The notes beneath the pieces were generated by a model. The model was not told the origin of the DNA. It searched no databases and was given only the letters and a program-made list of their open reading frames with translations. Shown piece after piece: positions 1 through 8,655 of a stretch of 64,000 nt of DNA (position 1 is the stretch's first letter; the number at the start of each line of letters is the position of its first letter). The position numbers and the translations under genes are program-made. The stretch comes from Streptomyces lydicus (GTDB taxonomy: Bacteria; Actinomycetota; Actinomycetes; Streptomycetales; Streptomycetaceae), in assembly GCF_004125265.1 (NCBI RefSeq), contig NZ_RDTE01000003.1, positions 930,001 through 994,000 on the forward strand. The letters run 5' to 3'.

Positions 1-35
1 CGTGAGGAACCCGCAAGGAACCCGGAAAACGATCA

Positions 36-69
36 AGAGCCCTGCTCCACTCTCGTGAAACAAGGCTCT
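36..69 (-). terminator. putative terminator of tRNA-Pro
   Basis: On the minus strand, downstream of tRNA-Pro, AGAGCC pairs with GGCTCT around a 22-nt loop that itself contains CAC/GTG. A T-rich stretch (ATCGTTTTCC) follows. The stem is short, so this is only a candidate. Confidence 0.4.
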
Positions 70-96
70 GACCTGCGACAATGGAGAGAACTCCAG

Positions 97-170
<74 letters not shown>

Positions 171-334
171 GTGCCCGTTTCGGCCGGGAATCCCCGGCCG
201 ACCGCGCACGAGAACAATACCGCATGTCAGAGGGTGGGTGCTGCCATATCGGTGCGCCGGGGCAGGTACGGCCGACCGGAGAGATGAGTACCCGTACTCA
301 TGCACCGCCGTCACCGGGCCGTCACGCTACGCGC

Positions 335-628
335 ATGACTACTCCATCGATTCAGCGGCCGACGACCACGGCCTTCTTCGTGCAGGCCGCGATCTCCTTC
401 GGGCTGTCGCTGGCGGCGCTGGTGATCGGGATCATCAAACTGCCGGTGGGGCCCTGGGAACGCGGTTTCCTCGCCATCGGCCTGGTCTTCGTCGTGTCCT
501 CGGCGTTCACCCTGGCCAAGTGCATCCGCGACCGCCAGGAGGTCGAGGAGGTGACGAACCGGGTGGACAAGGCCCGGATCGACAAGATCCTCATCGAGCA
601 GGACGTCTTCAAGCCGGGGCAGGTCTGA
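335..628 (+). CDS. YiaA/YiaB-family two-helix inner-membrane protein
   Basis: A 97-residue protein of the YiaA/YiaB two-helix family, whose function is unknown. Two hydrophobic helices are visible (about residues 11-31 and 39-58), followed by a charged cytoplasmic tail rich in Asp, Arg and Glu. The phrase FTLAKCIRDRQE after the second helix is typical of actinobacterial members. I chose the ATG at 335 because homologues begin just before the TTTAFF segment. An in-frame ATG at 284 abuts GGAGAG too closely to look like a normal site, although the frame stays open further upstream. A hairpin follows the stop. It stands alone between tRNA-Pro and a convergent hydrolase. Confidence 0.8.
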   Translation: MTTPSIQRPTTTAFFVQAAISFGLSLAALVIGIIKLPVGPWERGFLAIGLVFVVSSAFTLAKCIRDRQEVEEVTNRVDKARIDKILIEQDVFKPGQV

Positions 629-638
629 TCCCGGCACC

Positions 639-676
639 CGGGGGTGCTTCCCCGCCTTCCGGCAAAGGCACCCCCG
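639..676 (+). terminator. hairpin after YiaA/B gene
   Basis: CGGGGGTGC (639-647) pairs perfectly with GCACCCCCG (668-676) across a 20-nt loop, 10 nt after the stop codon. A smaller competing hairpin GCACCC-GG-GGGTGC lies at 634-647. No T-run follows, as is usual in high-GC actinobacteria. Confidence 0.5.
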
Positions 677-876
677 CGGGCCGCGTCGCCCCAGGCCGGC
701 GACCCGGTGAGGGCAGCAGCCTGCGTGCGGCAACGTTCCGGTCCCGCCCTCACTGCTGCCTGGTCGGTCCGGGCCGGCCTTGGTGCCCGCAGGTCAGAAG
801 GGTGGCTACGAGTTCCCCGTATGGGTACTGACGGTGACGGCGGCGCGCGCCGCCGTGCGCGGAGCGCGGCGCCGCC

Positions 877-1800
877 TCAGACGTGCTTGCCGAGCCAGGC
901 CAGCAGGTCGCCCTGGACCTCGTCACGGTTGGTTTCGTTCAGGATCTCGTGGCGGGCGTCCGGATAGGCGCGCCAGGTCAGGTCGCGGGTGCCCAGATAG
1001 CGGAAGTCCTCCAGGAGTTCATGGATCAACGTCATCCGCTGGTGGCAGGGGTCCTGGTCGCCGACGGCGAGGTGGACGGGCAGTCCGCGTGGGATGCGGG
1101 CGAGGTTGGCCGGGTCGTTGATCTTGCGGATGGCGCGTACCCAGTCGGCGGCGAGACCGGCGCAGAACGGGAAGCCGCAGTCCTCGTCGGCCACGTAGGC
1201 GTCCACCTCGGCGGCATCGCGGGAGAGCCATTCGAAGCCGGTGCGGTGGGGAAAGGCGTCGTTGAAGGAGCTGAAGGTGCGCGGGATGAAGGAGGAGAGG
1301 GCGCCGCGACCGTGCCGGGCGATCTCCAGGTCCAGTTCGTCGACGGCGCCCTCGAGGTCCAGGCCTGGCAGGGTGCGGAAGGCTCCGGTGAGGATGAGGC
1401 CGGCGAGGTCGGCGCCGTACTCCTCGGCGTAGTCGCGGGCCAGCATCGCGCCCATGCTGTGGCCGAGCAGCACCAGGGGGACGCCGGGGTGGGCGGCGGC
1501 CGCATGGTTGCCGATGCCCTTGAGGTCACTGACCATCGCCCGCCAGGCGTCCTCGCCGACCACCCCCCGGCCGCCGGTGGAGGCGGCGGTGGCGCCGTGG
1601 CCCCGGTGGTCGGAGGCGAGAACGGCATAGCCGTGGCCGGTCAGGAAGCGTGCGAAGCGGTCGTAGCGCCGGCCGTGTTCCGCGGCGCCGTGGGCGATCT
1701 GGACCAGGGCGCGCGGGTGACCGGACTGCGGGAGCCAGGTGTAGGTGGCGATACGGGCGCCGTCCGGGGCCTGGTGGAAGTCCTGCTGCATGGCCTGCAT
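877..1800 (-). CDS. alpha/beta hydrolase, monoacylglycerol lipase/lysophospholipase-like
   Basis: A 307-residue cytoplasmic serine hydrolase of the Hydrolase_4 (monoglyceride lipase/lysophospholipase) type. It likely cleaves lysophospholipids or monoacylglycerols, but the substrate is inferred. The oxyanion motif HGAAEH is near residue 38, the nucleophile elbow GHSMG is at 113-117 (Ser115), the acid lies in GDQDPCH, and the catalytic His is in DARHEILNE near the C-terminus. The start at 1800 is set by AGGAG eight bases upstream; a second in-frame ATG lies three codons in. It is divergent from the amidohydrolase gene across 210 bp and convergent with the YiaA/B gene, so it is probably monocistronic. 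Confidence 0.88.
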   Translation of the reverse strand: MQAMQQDFHQAPDGARIATYTWLPQSGHPRALVQIAHGAAEHGRRYDRFARFLTGHGYAVLASDHRGHGATAASTGGRGVVGEDAWRAMVSDLKGIGNHAAAAHPGVPLVLLGHSMGAMLARDYAEEYGADLAGLILTGAFRTLPGLDLEGAVDELDLEIARHGRGALSSFIPRTFSSFNDAFPHRTGFEWLSRDAAEVDAYVADEDCGFPFCAGLAADWVRAIRKINDPANLARIPRGLPVHLAVGDQDPCHQRMTLIHELLEDFRYLGTRDLTWRAYPDARHEILNETNRDEVQGDLLAWLGKHV

Positions 1801-2010
1801 GGCGTCGTCTCCTGACTGCCGGGGGCGGTGAATGACGGGCGGTGGCTGACGGGCGGTGGCTGACGAGTCGTCGGCGTCCACTCTTGCGCGCGAGGCGGCG
1901 GTGCGCCACGGGGCGCGCTTGGCGTGGTTGCCGCCTCCCCCGGGCTGCGTGACACGATCAGCCGGTTCTTTGATGACTCTGTGCCGCAACCCCCCTTCGC
2001 AGGAGGAACG

Positions 2011-5000
2011 TTGGACACCACCGATCGTTTCGAGGACCGCTTCGAGGACCGTTCTGAGCACCGCTTCGAGGATCGTTTCGAGAGCTCCCCCCTTCTCCCC
2101 GCACCGCTGTCCCGCCGCAGATTTCTGCAGGGCACCGCCTCGGCCGCCGCGGCGGCGGGTCTGACCGGTGTCACGGCTGCCGGCGCCTGGGCGCAGGACG
2201 CCGGTGCGAGCGGCGCCACTCTGTCCTTCACGGCCGCCACCAATGGCGCCGCCTCGCTCTCCCCGTCCGGTGACCGGCTGGTCGCCGAGGTCCAGAACGT
2301 CCTGTGGTCCCTGCCCCGGGCCGGCGGCAACGCAGTGGCACTGACCCCGCCCGATCTGGAGCCCACCCGTCCGGTGTACTCCCCCGACGGCCGCCGGATC
2401 GCCGTCTGCGCCTACCGGGGCGGTTCCTTCCATCTGTGGACGCTCGCCGCCGACGGCTCCGGCCTCCGGCAGCTGACCGACGGCCCGTGGGACGACCGGG
2501 GCCCCGCCTGGTCGCCCGACGGCACCCGGATCGCCTTCGCCTCGGAGCGGGGCGGGGACGCGGTGGCCGGCAGCCCGTACCGGATCTGGGTGCTGGAGGT
2601 GACGACGAAAAAGTTGACCCGGGTGACCGGGCTGCCCGGCCAGGAGGGCCCGCACCAGGACGCCGCCTGGGAGGACTTCGACCCCTGCTGGTCGCCGGAC
2701 GGCGCGCGGATCGTGTTCGTACGGGGGCGGGTGGCGAGTGCGGCGCTGGTCTCCCGCACCGTCGCCTCCGTGCCGGCCGACGGGCGGGGCGCGGTGCGCA
2801 CCGAGCACTCCGAGACGGCGACCGCTCAGGTGATGGCGCCGGCGCTGTCCCCCACGGGGCGGCTCGCCTATCTGCGGACCACGGACCGTCCGGGGCCCAC
2901 CTGCACGCTGGTGGTGGACGGCGGGAGGGTCGCGGTCGACGGCGATGTGGAGCCGGTACCACCGCGCTGGGTCTCGCGGGACGAGCTCTTGCTGACCGTC
3001 GGCGGACAGTTCCGGATCGTCCGGCCCGATGCCCCGCAGCAGACCGAGACCATTCCGTTCACCGCGCGGCTGCCGCTGGACCGCCCCCGCTACCGCGTCA
3101 AGGACTACGGCTTCGAGCGGACGGCCGCCGGTCCGGTGCGCGGGGTGCATCTGCCCGCGCTGTCGCCCGACGGCCGCAAGGTCGCCTTCGCCGCACTCAA
3201 CTGCCTCTGGATCGCGCCCACCTCGGGCGGCGGCGCCCCGCGCAGGATCGTCCGGGCCGAGGCCACCCGCTACGTCCTGGCGCCGAGCTGGTCCCGCGAC
3301 GGGCGGGCGCTGGTCTACGCCGACGACCGGGACGGGCTGTTCGCGGTGCGCCGCTACGATCTCGCCTCCGGCGAGGAGACGGTGCTGGCCACCGGCGGCC
3401 GGGTGCAGCCCGCGCTGTCGCCGGACGGCGGACGGCTGGCCGCCCTGGACATGTCCGGAAATCTCGTCGTACGGACGCTGCCCGACGGCACGGAGAAGGT
3501 ACTGGCCGCACCGATGGGCGCCGGCGGGCTGCCCGGCCGTCCCAGCTGGTCACCGGACGGGCGCTACCTGGCGTACTGCGACCGCACCCGCCTCAACCGC
3601 CGCTTCCGCGAGGGCTACAACGTCATCCGGATCGTCGACACCGAGACCGGCAAGGACCGGCTGCACCCGGTCGCCGAGCACGTGTCGATCGCCGACCGCT
3701 ATGACTCCGGGCCGGTCTGGTCGCCCGACGGGCACTGGCTGGCCGTGATCGTCGAGTCCGCGCTGTGGGTGGTGCCGGTGCGACCCGACGGCACGCCGGA
3801 CGGTGCGCCGCGGCAGCTGACGGAAGAGAGCGCCGACCATCCGTCGTGGTCCTCGGACTCCGGCACGCTGCTGTATCTCTCGGCCGGGAAGCTGCGGCTG
3901 ATCGGGGTGTCCGGCGGAGCGGCCCGGACCGTCGCGCTGTCCCTCGGGCACCGGCCCGCGCGCGCCCGGGACACCGTGGTGCACGCGGGCCGGTTCTGGG
4001 ACGGCACCGGCGACGAGGTGCGGGAGGACGTCGATGTGGTGGTGCGGGACGGGCGGATCACCGCGGTCCAGGCGCACCGCCCGGCCCGGTCCGGCGCCGC
4101 CCGCCGGGTGGACGCCTCCGGGCAGACCGTGCTGCCCGGCCTGTGGGACGCGCACACGCACCCCTGGCAGGTGACCTATGGCGGGCGGCAGACCGCTCTG
4201 CAGCTCGCCTACGGCATCACCACCGCGGTCTCCTGCGGGGGCTTCTCCTATGAACAGGTCCGCCTCCGGGAGGCCGTGGCGGCCGGGGCGCTCGCCGGGC
4301 CGCGCCTGCTGACCTGCGGCGAGCTGCTGGACGGCGGCAGGGTCGCGTACAGCATGGGGCGGGCGCACCGCACCCGTGCGGGACTGCGCCGCTCATTGGC
4401 CCGCGGCGCGGCCCTGGACTGGGACTTCGTCAAGACCTATGTAAGGGCGCCGGGCTGGGTGATGGAAGAGGCCGCGCGCTTCGCCCACCAGCGGCTCGGG
4501 GTCCGGTCCGGGAGCCATCTGCTCACCCCCGGAGTCCAGCTCGGCCAGGACCTGACGACCCATCTGCAGGCCACCCAGCGTCTGGAGTTCGGCCATGCCG
4601 TCAGCAGCTCCGGGCACGCCTACCAGGATGTCGAGGAGGTCTTCACCGGCACCGACTTCCACCTCCTCGCCACGCCGTTCTCCGCGGCCGCGCTGCTCGG
4701 TGACGATCCGGCGCTGGCCGACGATGTGCGGGTCACCCGGCTGATGCCGCCCTGGGACACCGCACTCGTACGGGAGAACGCCGGACACCGTCCCACCTCC
4801 GCGCAGCTGGCCGACATCGACACCGAGGTCGGCGTCTACCGGCGGGTGCTGGAGGGCGGCGGGCTGGTCGCGCTCGGTACGGACCAGCCCCTGGTGCCGG
4901 TGGGGCTGGGCCTGCATCTGTGCCTGCGGGCGCTGCACCGCGGCGGCCTCAGCGTGAGCCGGACGCTGCGCACGGCGACCGCGCTGCCCGCCAGGGTGTT

Positions 5001-5259
5001 CGGCGCACAGCGGGATCTGGGGACGCTGGAGGTCGGCAAGCTCGGCGATATGACGCTGGTGGACGGAGATCCCTTCCGGGACTTCGACTCGCTGGTGCGG
5101 ACCTCGGCGGTGCTGCGCGGCGGACGGCTGTTCGCACAGCGGGAGCTGGCCGACTCCTTCCCGGCGCCCGCCGCACGTGCGCTGCGGTCGGCCGGCACCG
5201 ACTGGCTGGAGGTGGGCCGGCAGCAGCGCCGCGAGTCCTGCTGCGACGTCTCGCACTGA
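2011..5259 (+). CDS. secreted TolB-propeller/amidohydrolase fusion
   Basis: A 1082-residue exported metal-dependent hydrolase. A twin-arginine signal (SRRRFLQG, residues 34-41, then an Ala-rich segment) precedes a TolB/WD40-like beta-propeller built from repeats such as YSPDGRR and WSPDGTR (about 60-640). The C-terminal amidohydrolase barrel keeps the metal ligands HTH (715/717), Lys808, His836, His862 and Asp958. Fusions of this type are annotated as dipeptidase or prolidase-like amidohydrolases, and the substrate is unknown. The TTG start at 2011 is placed by AGGAGG at 2001-2006. The region before the Tat motif is a repetitive RFED segment of about 20 residues. A perfect 14-bp hairpin follows the gene. 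Confidence 0.88.
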   Translation: MDTTDRFEDRFEDRSEHRFEDRFESSPLLPAPLSRRRFLQGTASAAAAAGLTGVTAAGAWAQDAGASGATLSFTAATNGAASLSPSGDRLVAEVQNVLWSLPRAGGNAVALTPPDLEPTRPVYSPDGRRIAVCAYRGGSFHLWTLAADGSGLRQLTDGPWDDRGPAWSPDGTRIAFASERGGDAVAGSPYRIWVLEVTTKKLTRVTGLPGQEGPHQDAAWEDFDPCWSPDGARIVFVRGRVASAALVSRTVASVPADGRGAVRTEHSETATAQVMAPALSPTGRLAYLRTTDRPGPTCTLVVDGGRVAVDGDVEPVPPRWVSRDELLLTVGGQFRIVRPDAPQQTETIPFTARLPLDRPRYRVKDYGFERTAAGPVRGVHLPALSPDGRKVAFAALNCLWIAPTSGGGAPRRIVRAEATRYVLAPSWSRDGRALVYADDRDGLFAVRRYDLASGEETVLATGGRVQPALSPDGGRLAALDMSGNLVVRTLPDGTEKVLAAPMGAGGLPGRPSWSPDGRYLAYCDRTRLNRRFREGYNVIRIVDTETGKDRLHPVAEHVSIADRYDSGPVWSPDGHWLAVIVESALWVVPVRPDGTPDGAPRQLTEESADHPSWSSDSGTLLYLSAGKLRLIGVSGGAARTVALSLGHRPARARDTVVHAGRFWDGTGDEVREDVDVVVRDGRITAVQAHRPARSGAARRVDASGQTVLPGLWDAHTHPWQVTYGGRQTALQLAYGITTAVSCGGFSYEQVRLREAVAAGALAGPRLLTCGELLDGGRVAYSMGRAHRTRAGLRRSLARGAALDWDFVKTYVRAPGWVMEEAARFAHQRLGVRSGSHLLTPGVQLGQDLTTHLQATQRLEFGHAVSSSGHAYQDVEEVFTGTDFHLLATPFSAAALLGDDPALADDVRVTRLMPPWDTALVRENAGHRPTSAQLADIDTEVGVYRRVLEGGGLVALGTDQPLVPVGLGLHLCLRALHRGGLSVSRTLRTATALPARVFGAQRDLGTLEVGKLGDMTLVDGDPFRDFDSLVRTSAVLRGGRLFAQRELADSFPAPAARALRSAGTDWLEVGRQQRRESCCDVSH

Positions 5260-5260
5260 C

Positions 5261-5294
5261 GCCTCCCGCCCCCGTCGCGGCGGGGGCGGGAGGC
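5261..5294. terminator. strong hairpin after amidohydrolase
   Basis: GCCTCCCGCCCCCG (5261-5274) and CGGGGGCGGGAGGC (5281-5294) form a perfect 14-bp stem with loop TCGCGG, beginning one base after the stop codon. Confidence 0.8.
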
Positions 5295-5402
5295 GTGGGG
5301 TGGCGCGGTTCCCGAGCCTGCGGAACCGCGCCGCACATATCCTCGAACAGGGGGTGGTGCGCCTCCGCTTCGCGCCTCAACTCACCACTTAAATGCGCCC
5401 AG

Positions 5403-5431
5403 TTGATGTTTTATGCGCCCCGCAGTAGGTA
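5403..5431 (+). promoter_or_regulatory. candidate sigma70-type promoter of acyl-CoA dehydrogenase
   Basis: TTGATG (5403-5408) and TAGGTA (5426-5431) are separated by 17 bp inside an unusually AT-rich patch of the 300-bp gap. A start near 5438 would give a leader of about 120 nt. Apart from this and the hairpin at 5261, I see nothing else in 5260-5559. Confidence 0.4.
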
Positions 5432-5559
5432 TGCCAACGGGTATTGCACGGGGTAAGCGAAAGATCACTTTCCGGAACGTTCGCTGCGACGGCACCACCG
5501 GGTGTCGTCCGAGGCGTGATGCGACCAGCACGGGGGAGATCGCGAAGGAGGGGCTCGTC

Positions 5560-6885
5560 TTGCATCGCTACTTCACGGACCAGCGGCATGAGGTACTCCG
5601 GCACCAGGTGCGGGAGTTCGCCGAGAAGGAGGTCCGCCCCCGGGTGGCGGAGATGGAGGCGAACCGTTCCGTTTGCCATGACCTCTCGCGCCTGATCGCG
5701 CGGCAGGGCTGGATAGGCGCGACCGTGCACCGCGCCTACGGCGGAATGGGAGCCGGCCATGTCGCCAAGACCCTGATCATCGAGGAGCTCTCCCGGGTGA
5801 GCGCCGCGATGGGCGCCATGGTGCAGGCGTCGCAGCTGGGCGTCGCGAAGATCGTCCACTTCGGCAGCGAGGAGCAGAAGAAGACCTGGCTGCCGGCCAT
5901 AGCCTCCGGCGACTGCCTGCCGACCATCGCGGTCACCGAACCTCAGTCCGGCGGCCATGTGCTGGGCATGGCCACCACCGCCGTCCGGGACGGCGACGAC
6001 TACGTCCTCAACGGCCGGAAGATCTACGTCGGCAACAGCCATGTCGGCGACCTCCACGGCGTGGTGGCCCGCACCGGCGAGGGTTCCAAGGGCCTGTCGG
6101 CGTTCCTGGTCGAGTCCGACAGACCGGGCTTCCGGGTCGGGCCGCAGCAGCCCGCGATGGGCCTGCACGGCTTCAGCTTCGGCGAGCTGTTCTTCGACAA
6201 CTGCCGTATTCCGGCGGCGAATCTGCTGGGCCGGGAGGGCGACGGACTGTCGGTCGCCTACTCCTCCAGCGTGCTCTACGGACGGCCGAATCTGACCGCC
6301 GTATCGCTGGGCATCCATCAGGCGGTGCTGGACGAGACCACGGCGTTCTGCGCCGGTCGGCAGCGCTACGGCAAGCCGCTGGCCGACCTCGGCAACATCA
6401 AGCTCAAGCTCGGCCGGATCCAGTCCCGGCTGCTGCTGTCCCGGCTGTCCGCATACCACGCGGTGCACCTCCTGGACCAGGGGCTGCCGTGCGATGCGGA
6501 GCTGATGAACGCCAAGCTGGTCAATGTGGAGTCGGCGCTGGAGTCGGCGCGCGACGCGATGGACATCCACGCCGCCTGCGGGCTGTTCACCGACCGGCCG
6601 GTGGAGCGCTTCCTGCGCGACGCCCACCACATCTTCGCGCCGGCCGGCACCTCCGACGTCCAGCTGCTGCGCCTGGGCGAGCTGGCCCTGGGACGAGCAC
6701 AGGGCGAGTGGTCCAGCAGGCTGGCGGACCTGCTGCGGCTGGAGCCCTCGGAGTGGCCCGAGGATGCCGGCACCCCCGCGGACCTGCCGGCGCCCGCCGG
6801 GCGGGCCGAGGACACCACGGCCACGGTGCCGGGCCAGCGCACCGGCCCGGTGTCCGGGCGCTCGTGGTGCGTCCGGCCGAGATGA
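5560..6885 (+). CDS. acyl-CoA dehydrogenase-family flavoprotein lacking the usual catalytic Glu
   Basis: A 441-residue protein with the complete acyl-CoA dehydrogenase fold: N-terminal helices, the middle domain (ITVTEP-like AVTEPQSGG, then NGRKIYVGN), and the C-terminal helical domain with RQRYGKPLADL. At the site of the canonical base (EGT in MCAD) it has Ala362-Gly-Thr (APAGTSDVQ). The helix-G position used by isovaleryl-CoA dehydrogenase appears to be Gly by hand alignment. It may therefore act on an unusual substrate, or use another base. TTG start at 5560 with AGGAGG eight bases upstream; homology begins right at HRYFTDQ. The last 50 residues are Pro/Ala-rich and not part of the fold. 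It is monocistronic, ending in a 15-bp hairpin. Confidence 0.85.
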   Translation: MHRYFTDQRHEVLRHQVREFAEKEVRPRVAEMEANRSVCHDLSRLIARQGWIGATVHRAYGGMGAGHVAKTLIIEELSRVSAAMGAMVQASQLGVAKIVHFGSEEQKKTWLPAIASGDCLPTIAVTEPQSGGHVLGMATTAVRDGDDYVLNGRKIYVGNSHVGDLHGVVARTGEGSKGLSAFLVESDRPGFRVGPQQPAMGLHGFSFGELFFDNCRIPAANLLGREGDGLSVAYSSSVLYGRPNLTAVSLGIHQAVLDETTAFCAGRQRYGKPLADLGNIKLKLGRIQSRLLLSRLSAYHAVHLLDQGLPCDAELMNAKLVNVESALESARDAMDIHAACGLFTDRPVERFLRDAHHIFAPAGTSDVQLLRLGELALGRAQGEWSSRLADLLRLEPSEWPEDAGTPADLPAPAGRAEDTTATVPGQRTGPVSGRSWCVRPR

Positions 6886-6950
6886 GCGGCAGCCTCGGTC
6901 ACGGGGTGCGCGGTCACCGGCAGCCCGCCGATGCCGCGGCCCCGGGCCGG

Positions 6951-6989
6951 GCGTCCGGTTCCAGGGATGTCTCTCCTGGAACCGGACGC
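6951..6989. terminator. strong hairpin after acyl-CoA dehydrogenase
   Basis: GCGTCCGGTTCCAGG (6951-6965) pairs perfectly with CCTGGAACCGGACGC (6975-6989), a 15-bp stem with a 9-nt loop. No T-run. Confidence 0.85.
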
Positions 6990-7015
6990 GCCGGGCACCG
7001 GGGCCGGATCACGGA

Positions 7016-7049
7016 CCGGGGAGGCGCCCTCTGGGGGACGCCTCCCCGG
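7016..7049 (-). terminator. hairpin after conservon operon
   Basis: CCGGGGAGGCG (7016-7026) pairs with CGCCTCCCCGG (7039-7049). It lies 9 nt beyond the stop of the last conservon gene on the minus strand. Confidence 0.7.
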
Positions 7050-7057
7050 GCGCCTCC

Positions 7058-7660
7058 TCAGGAGTCGCTCTGCTGCTCCTCCATACGGTGGATCTGCTCG
7101 ACGAGTTCGGCGGCCATCGCCTTGATGGTCTCCAGCCCCTCCCGGCCCCAGGGGCGCGGTTCGAGGTCCACGACGCAGACGGTGCCCAGCGCCGTCCCCG
7201 TACGGTCGATCAGCGGCGCACCGAGATAGGAGCGGATGCCGATCTCGTCCACGACGGGGTTGCCGGCGAACCGCGGATAGTCGCAGACGTCCTCCAGCAC
7301 CAGCGCCTTCCGGCGGACGATGACATGCGGGCAGTACCCATGATCACGGTCCATCACCCGGCCCGGCTGCGCGCTGGCGGGGGCCGGCCCCAGCTCGACG
7401 GCCCGGTCCTGCGCGGGGGTGTAGAGACCGGCGAAGTACTGCCGCCGCTCGTCGATGAAGTTGACCATCGAGTACGGCGCCCGGGTGGTCCGGGCGAGCT
7501 TGCGGGCGAACTCGTCGAAGGCGGGCAGCGGGGACTCCCCGATGCCCAGCGCGCGCAGCCGGGCGACCCGTGCCGGGGCCTCGTCGTCCTGCGGGGTGAG
7601 CAGCAGATGGCGCGTCGGATCGTAGGTGAGGTAGGGGACGCGGGAGGCGGGGTGGTTCAC
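7058..7660 (-). CDS. GAF-domain protein, fifth gene of conservon operon
   Basis: A 200-residue soluble protein whose central part (about residues 40-180) reads as a GAF sensor domain (SMVNFIDERRQYFAGLY, then CPHVIVRRKALVLEDV, then YLGAPLIDRTGTALG). GAF domains bind small ligands or chromophores; the ligand here cannot be read. It is the last gene of the conservon operon: its GTG start overlaps the cvnD stop as GTGA (7657-7660), implying translational coupling. Some conservons end with a P450 gene, so the GAF protein takes that position here. I infer that it gives or receives a signal linked to the CvnD GTPase. Confidence 0.85.
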   Translation of the reverse strand: MNHPASRVPYLTYDPTRHLLLTPQDDEAPARVARLRALGIGESPLPAFDEFARKLARTTRAPYSMVNFIDERRQYFAGLYTPAQDRAVELGPAPASAQPGRVMDRDHGYCPHVIVRRKALVLEDVCDYPRFAGNPVVDEIGIRSYLGAPLIDRTGTALGTVCVVDLEPRPWGREGLETIKAMAAELVEQIHRMEEQQSDS

Positions 7661-8277
7661 GGCAGCTCCGGGGTCGCGGCGAGGGCGGGGGTGAGCAGAT
7701 GCTGGACGAGCGAGACCAGGACATGGGTGGCCGAGCTGCACCGGCGGGCATCGCAGAGCACGACGGGGATGTGGGGAGAGATGTCCATGGCGGTGCGGAC
7801 CTCGTCCGGGTCGTAGTGGTAGGAGCCGTCGAACTCGTTGACGGCGACGATGAATTGGATACCGCGCCGTTCGAAGAAGTCGACGGCCGCGAAGCACTGG
7901 TCCAGGCGCCGGGTGTCGGCGAGGATGACCGCGCCGAGCGCACCGTTGGACAGCTCGTCCCACATGAACCAGAAGCGCTGCTGCCCCGGCGTCCCGAAGA
8001 GATAGAGGACGTGTGCGGGGCCGAGCGTGATCCGGCCGAAGTCCATGGCGACGGTGGTGGTGTCCTTGTTCTCGACACCCGCCAGATCGTCGGTACCCAC
8101 GCTGATCTGGGTCAGCAGCTCCTCGGTGCTCAGCGGCTCGATCTCGCTCACCGCGCCGACAAAGGTCGTCTTGCCGACCCCGAAGCCCCCCGCGACCAGG
8201 ATTTTGAGCGCGGTGGGGAAGAGATCGGTCGAGGGATCCCCCGGGTCGTGGGGGTCACAGTCGTTTGCGAAGTCCAT
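7657..8277 (-). CDS. cvnD: conservon GTPase (CvnD-type)
   Basis: A 206-residue small GTP/ATP-binding protein of the CvnD family, cytoplasmic and probably peripheral to the membrane through its Cvn partners. Walker A GGFGVGKT is at residues 30-37, the switch-like DFGRI and GTPGQQRF follow, and NEFDG supplies the NKxD-like guanine site. In known conservons CvnA-D form a G-protein-like complex at the membrane. Its start lies inside the 3' end of cvnC (23-bp overlap) and its stop overlaps the GAF gene, so all five genes should be co-translated. Confidence 0.93.
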   Translation of the reverse strand: MDFANDCDPHDPGDPSTDLFPTALKILVAGGFGVGKTTFVGAVSEIEPLSTEELLTQISVGTDDLAGVENKDTTTVAMDFGRITLGPAHVLYLFGTPGQQRFWFMWDELSNGALGAVILADTRRLDQCFAAVDFFERRGIQFIVAVNEFDGSYHYDPDEVRTAMDISPHIPVVLCDARRCSSATHVLVSLVQHLLTPALAATPELP

Positions 8278-8653
8278 TCAGCACCGCCTCCAGCAGGGCT
8301 CGGTCGGTACGGGACGCGGGCCCTGCCGAAACGGCCGCGGGGGCCCGCGCGGTGAGCGCCCCGCAGTCGACGAGGTCGGCGAGGAGCACTTTGGTGACCA
8401 CGGCGGGCAGCCGTATGTGGGCGGCGATCTCCGCGACGGAGACCGGCCCGCCGCACAGCCCCAGCACCTGGGCGTAGTCGGGGCCCTGGCAGGAAACGGG
8501 CCGTCGGCCGGTGGCCATCACCATGGTCAGCAGGTCGAAGTGCGCCGTCGGACGGGTCCGGCCGTTGCTGACGGTGTACGGGCGGACCAGCCGGCCCGCC
8601 GCCTCGTCGTACCACGGCTCGCCGCCCTGCCGCCGTCGGCGACGCACGGTCAT
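8255..8653 (-). CDS. cvnC: conservon DUF742 protein (CvnC-type)
   Basis: A 132-residue DUF742 protein. It begins with a very basic stretch (VRRRRRQGG), then the family phrase LVRPYTVSNGRT, and a winged-helix-like segment (SVAEIAAHIRLPAVVTKVLLADLVDCG). In studied conservons CvnC binds CvnD and CvnA. The start is either ATG 8653 or the TTG at 8659, whose TTGA overlaps the cvnB stop; I take the ATG. Neither has a strong Shine-Dalgarno, consistent with coupling to cvnB. Confidence 0.9.
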   Translation of the reverse strand: MTVRRRRRQGGEPWYDEAAGRLVRPYTVSNGRTRPTAHFDLLTMVMATGRRPVSCQGPDYAQVLGLCGGPVSVAEIAAHIRLPAVVTKVLLADLVDCGALTARAPAAVSAGPASRTDRALLEAVLNGLRKRL

Positions 8654-8655
8654 GG

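Noticed and set aside
1801..3150. Upstream extension of the hydrolase frame antisense to the amidohydrolase gene
   Set aside because: The product is repetitive and matches no fold, and the RBS and homology place the start at 1800.
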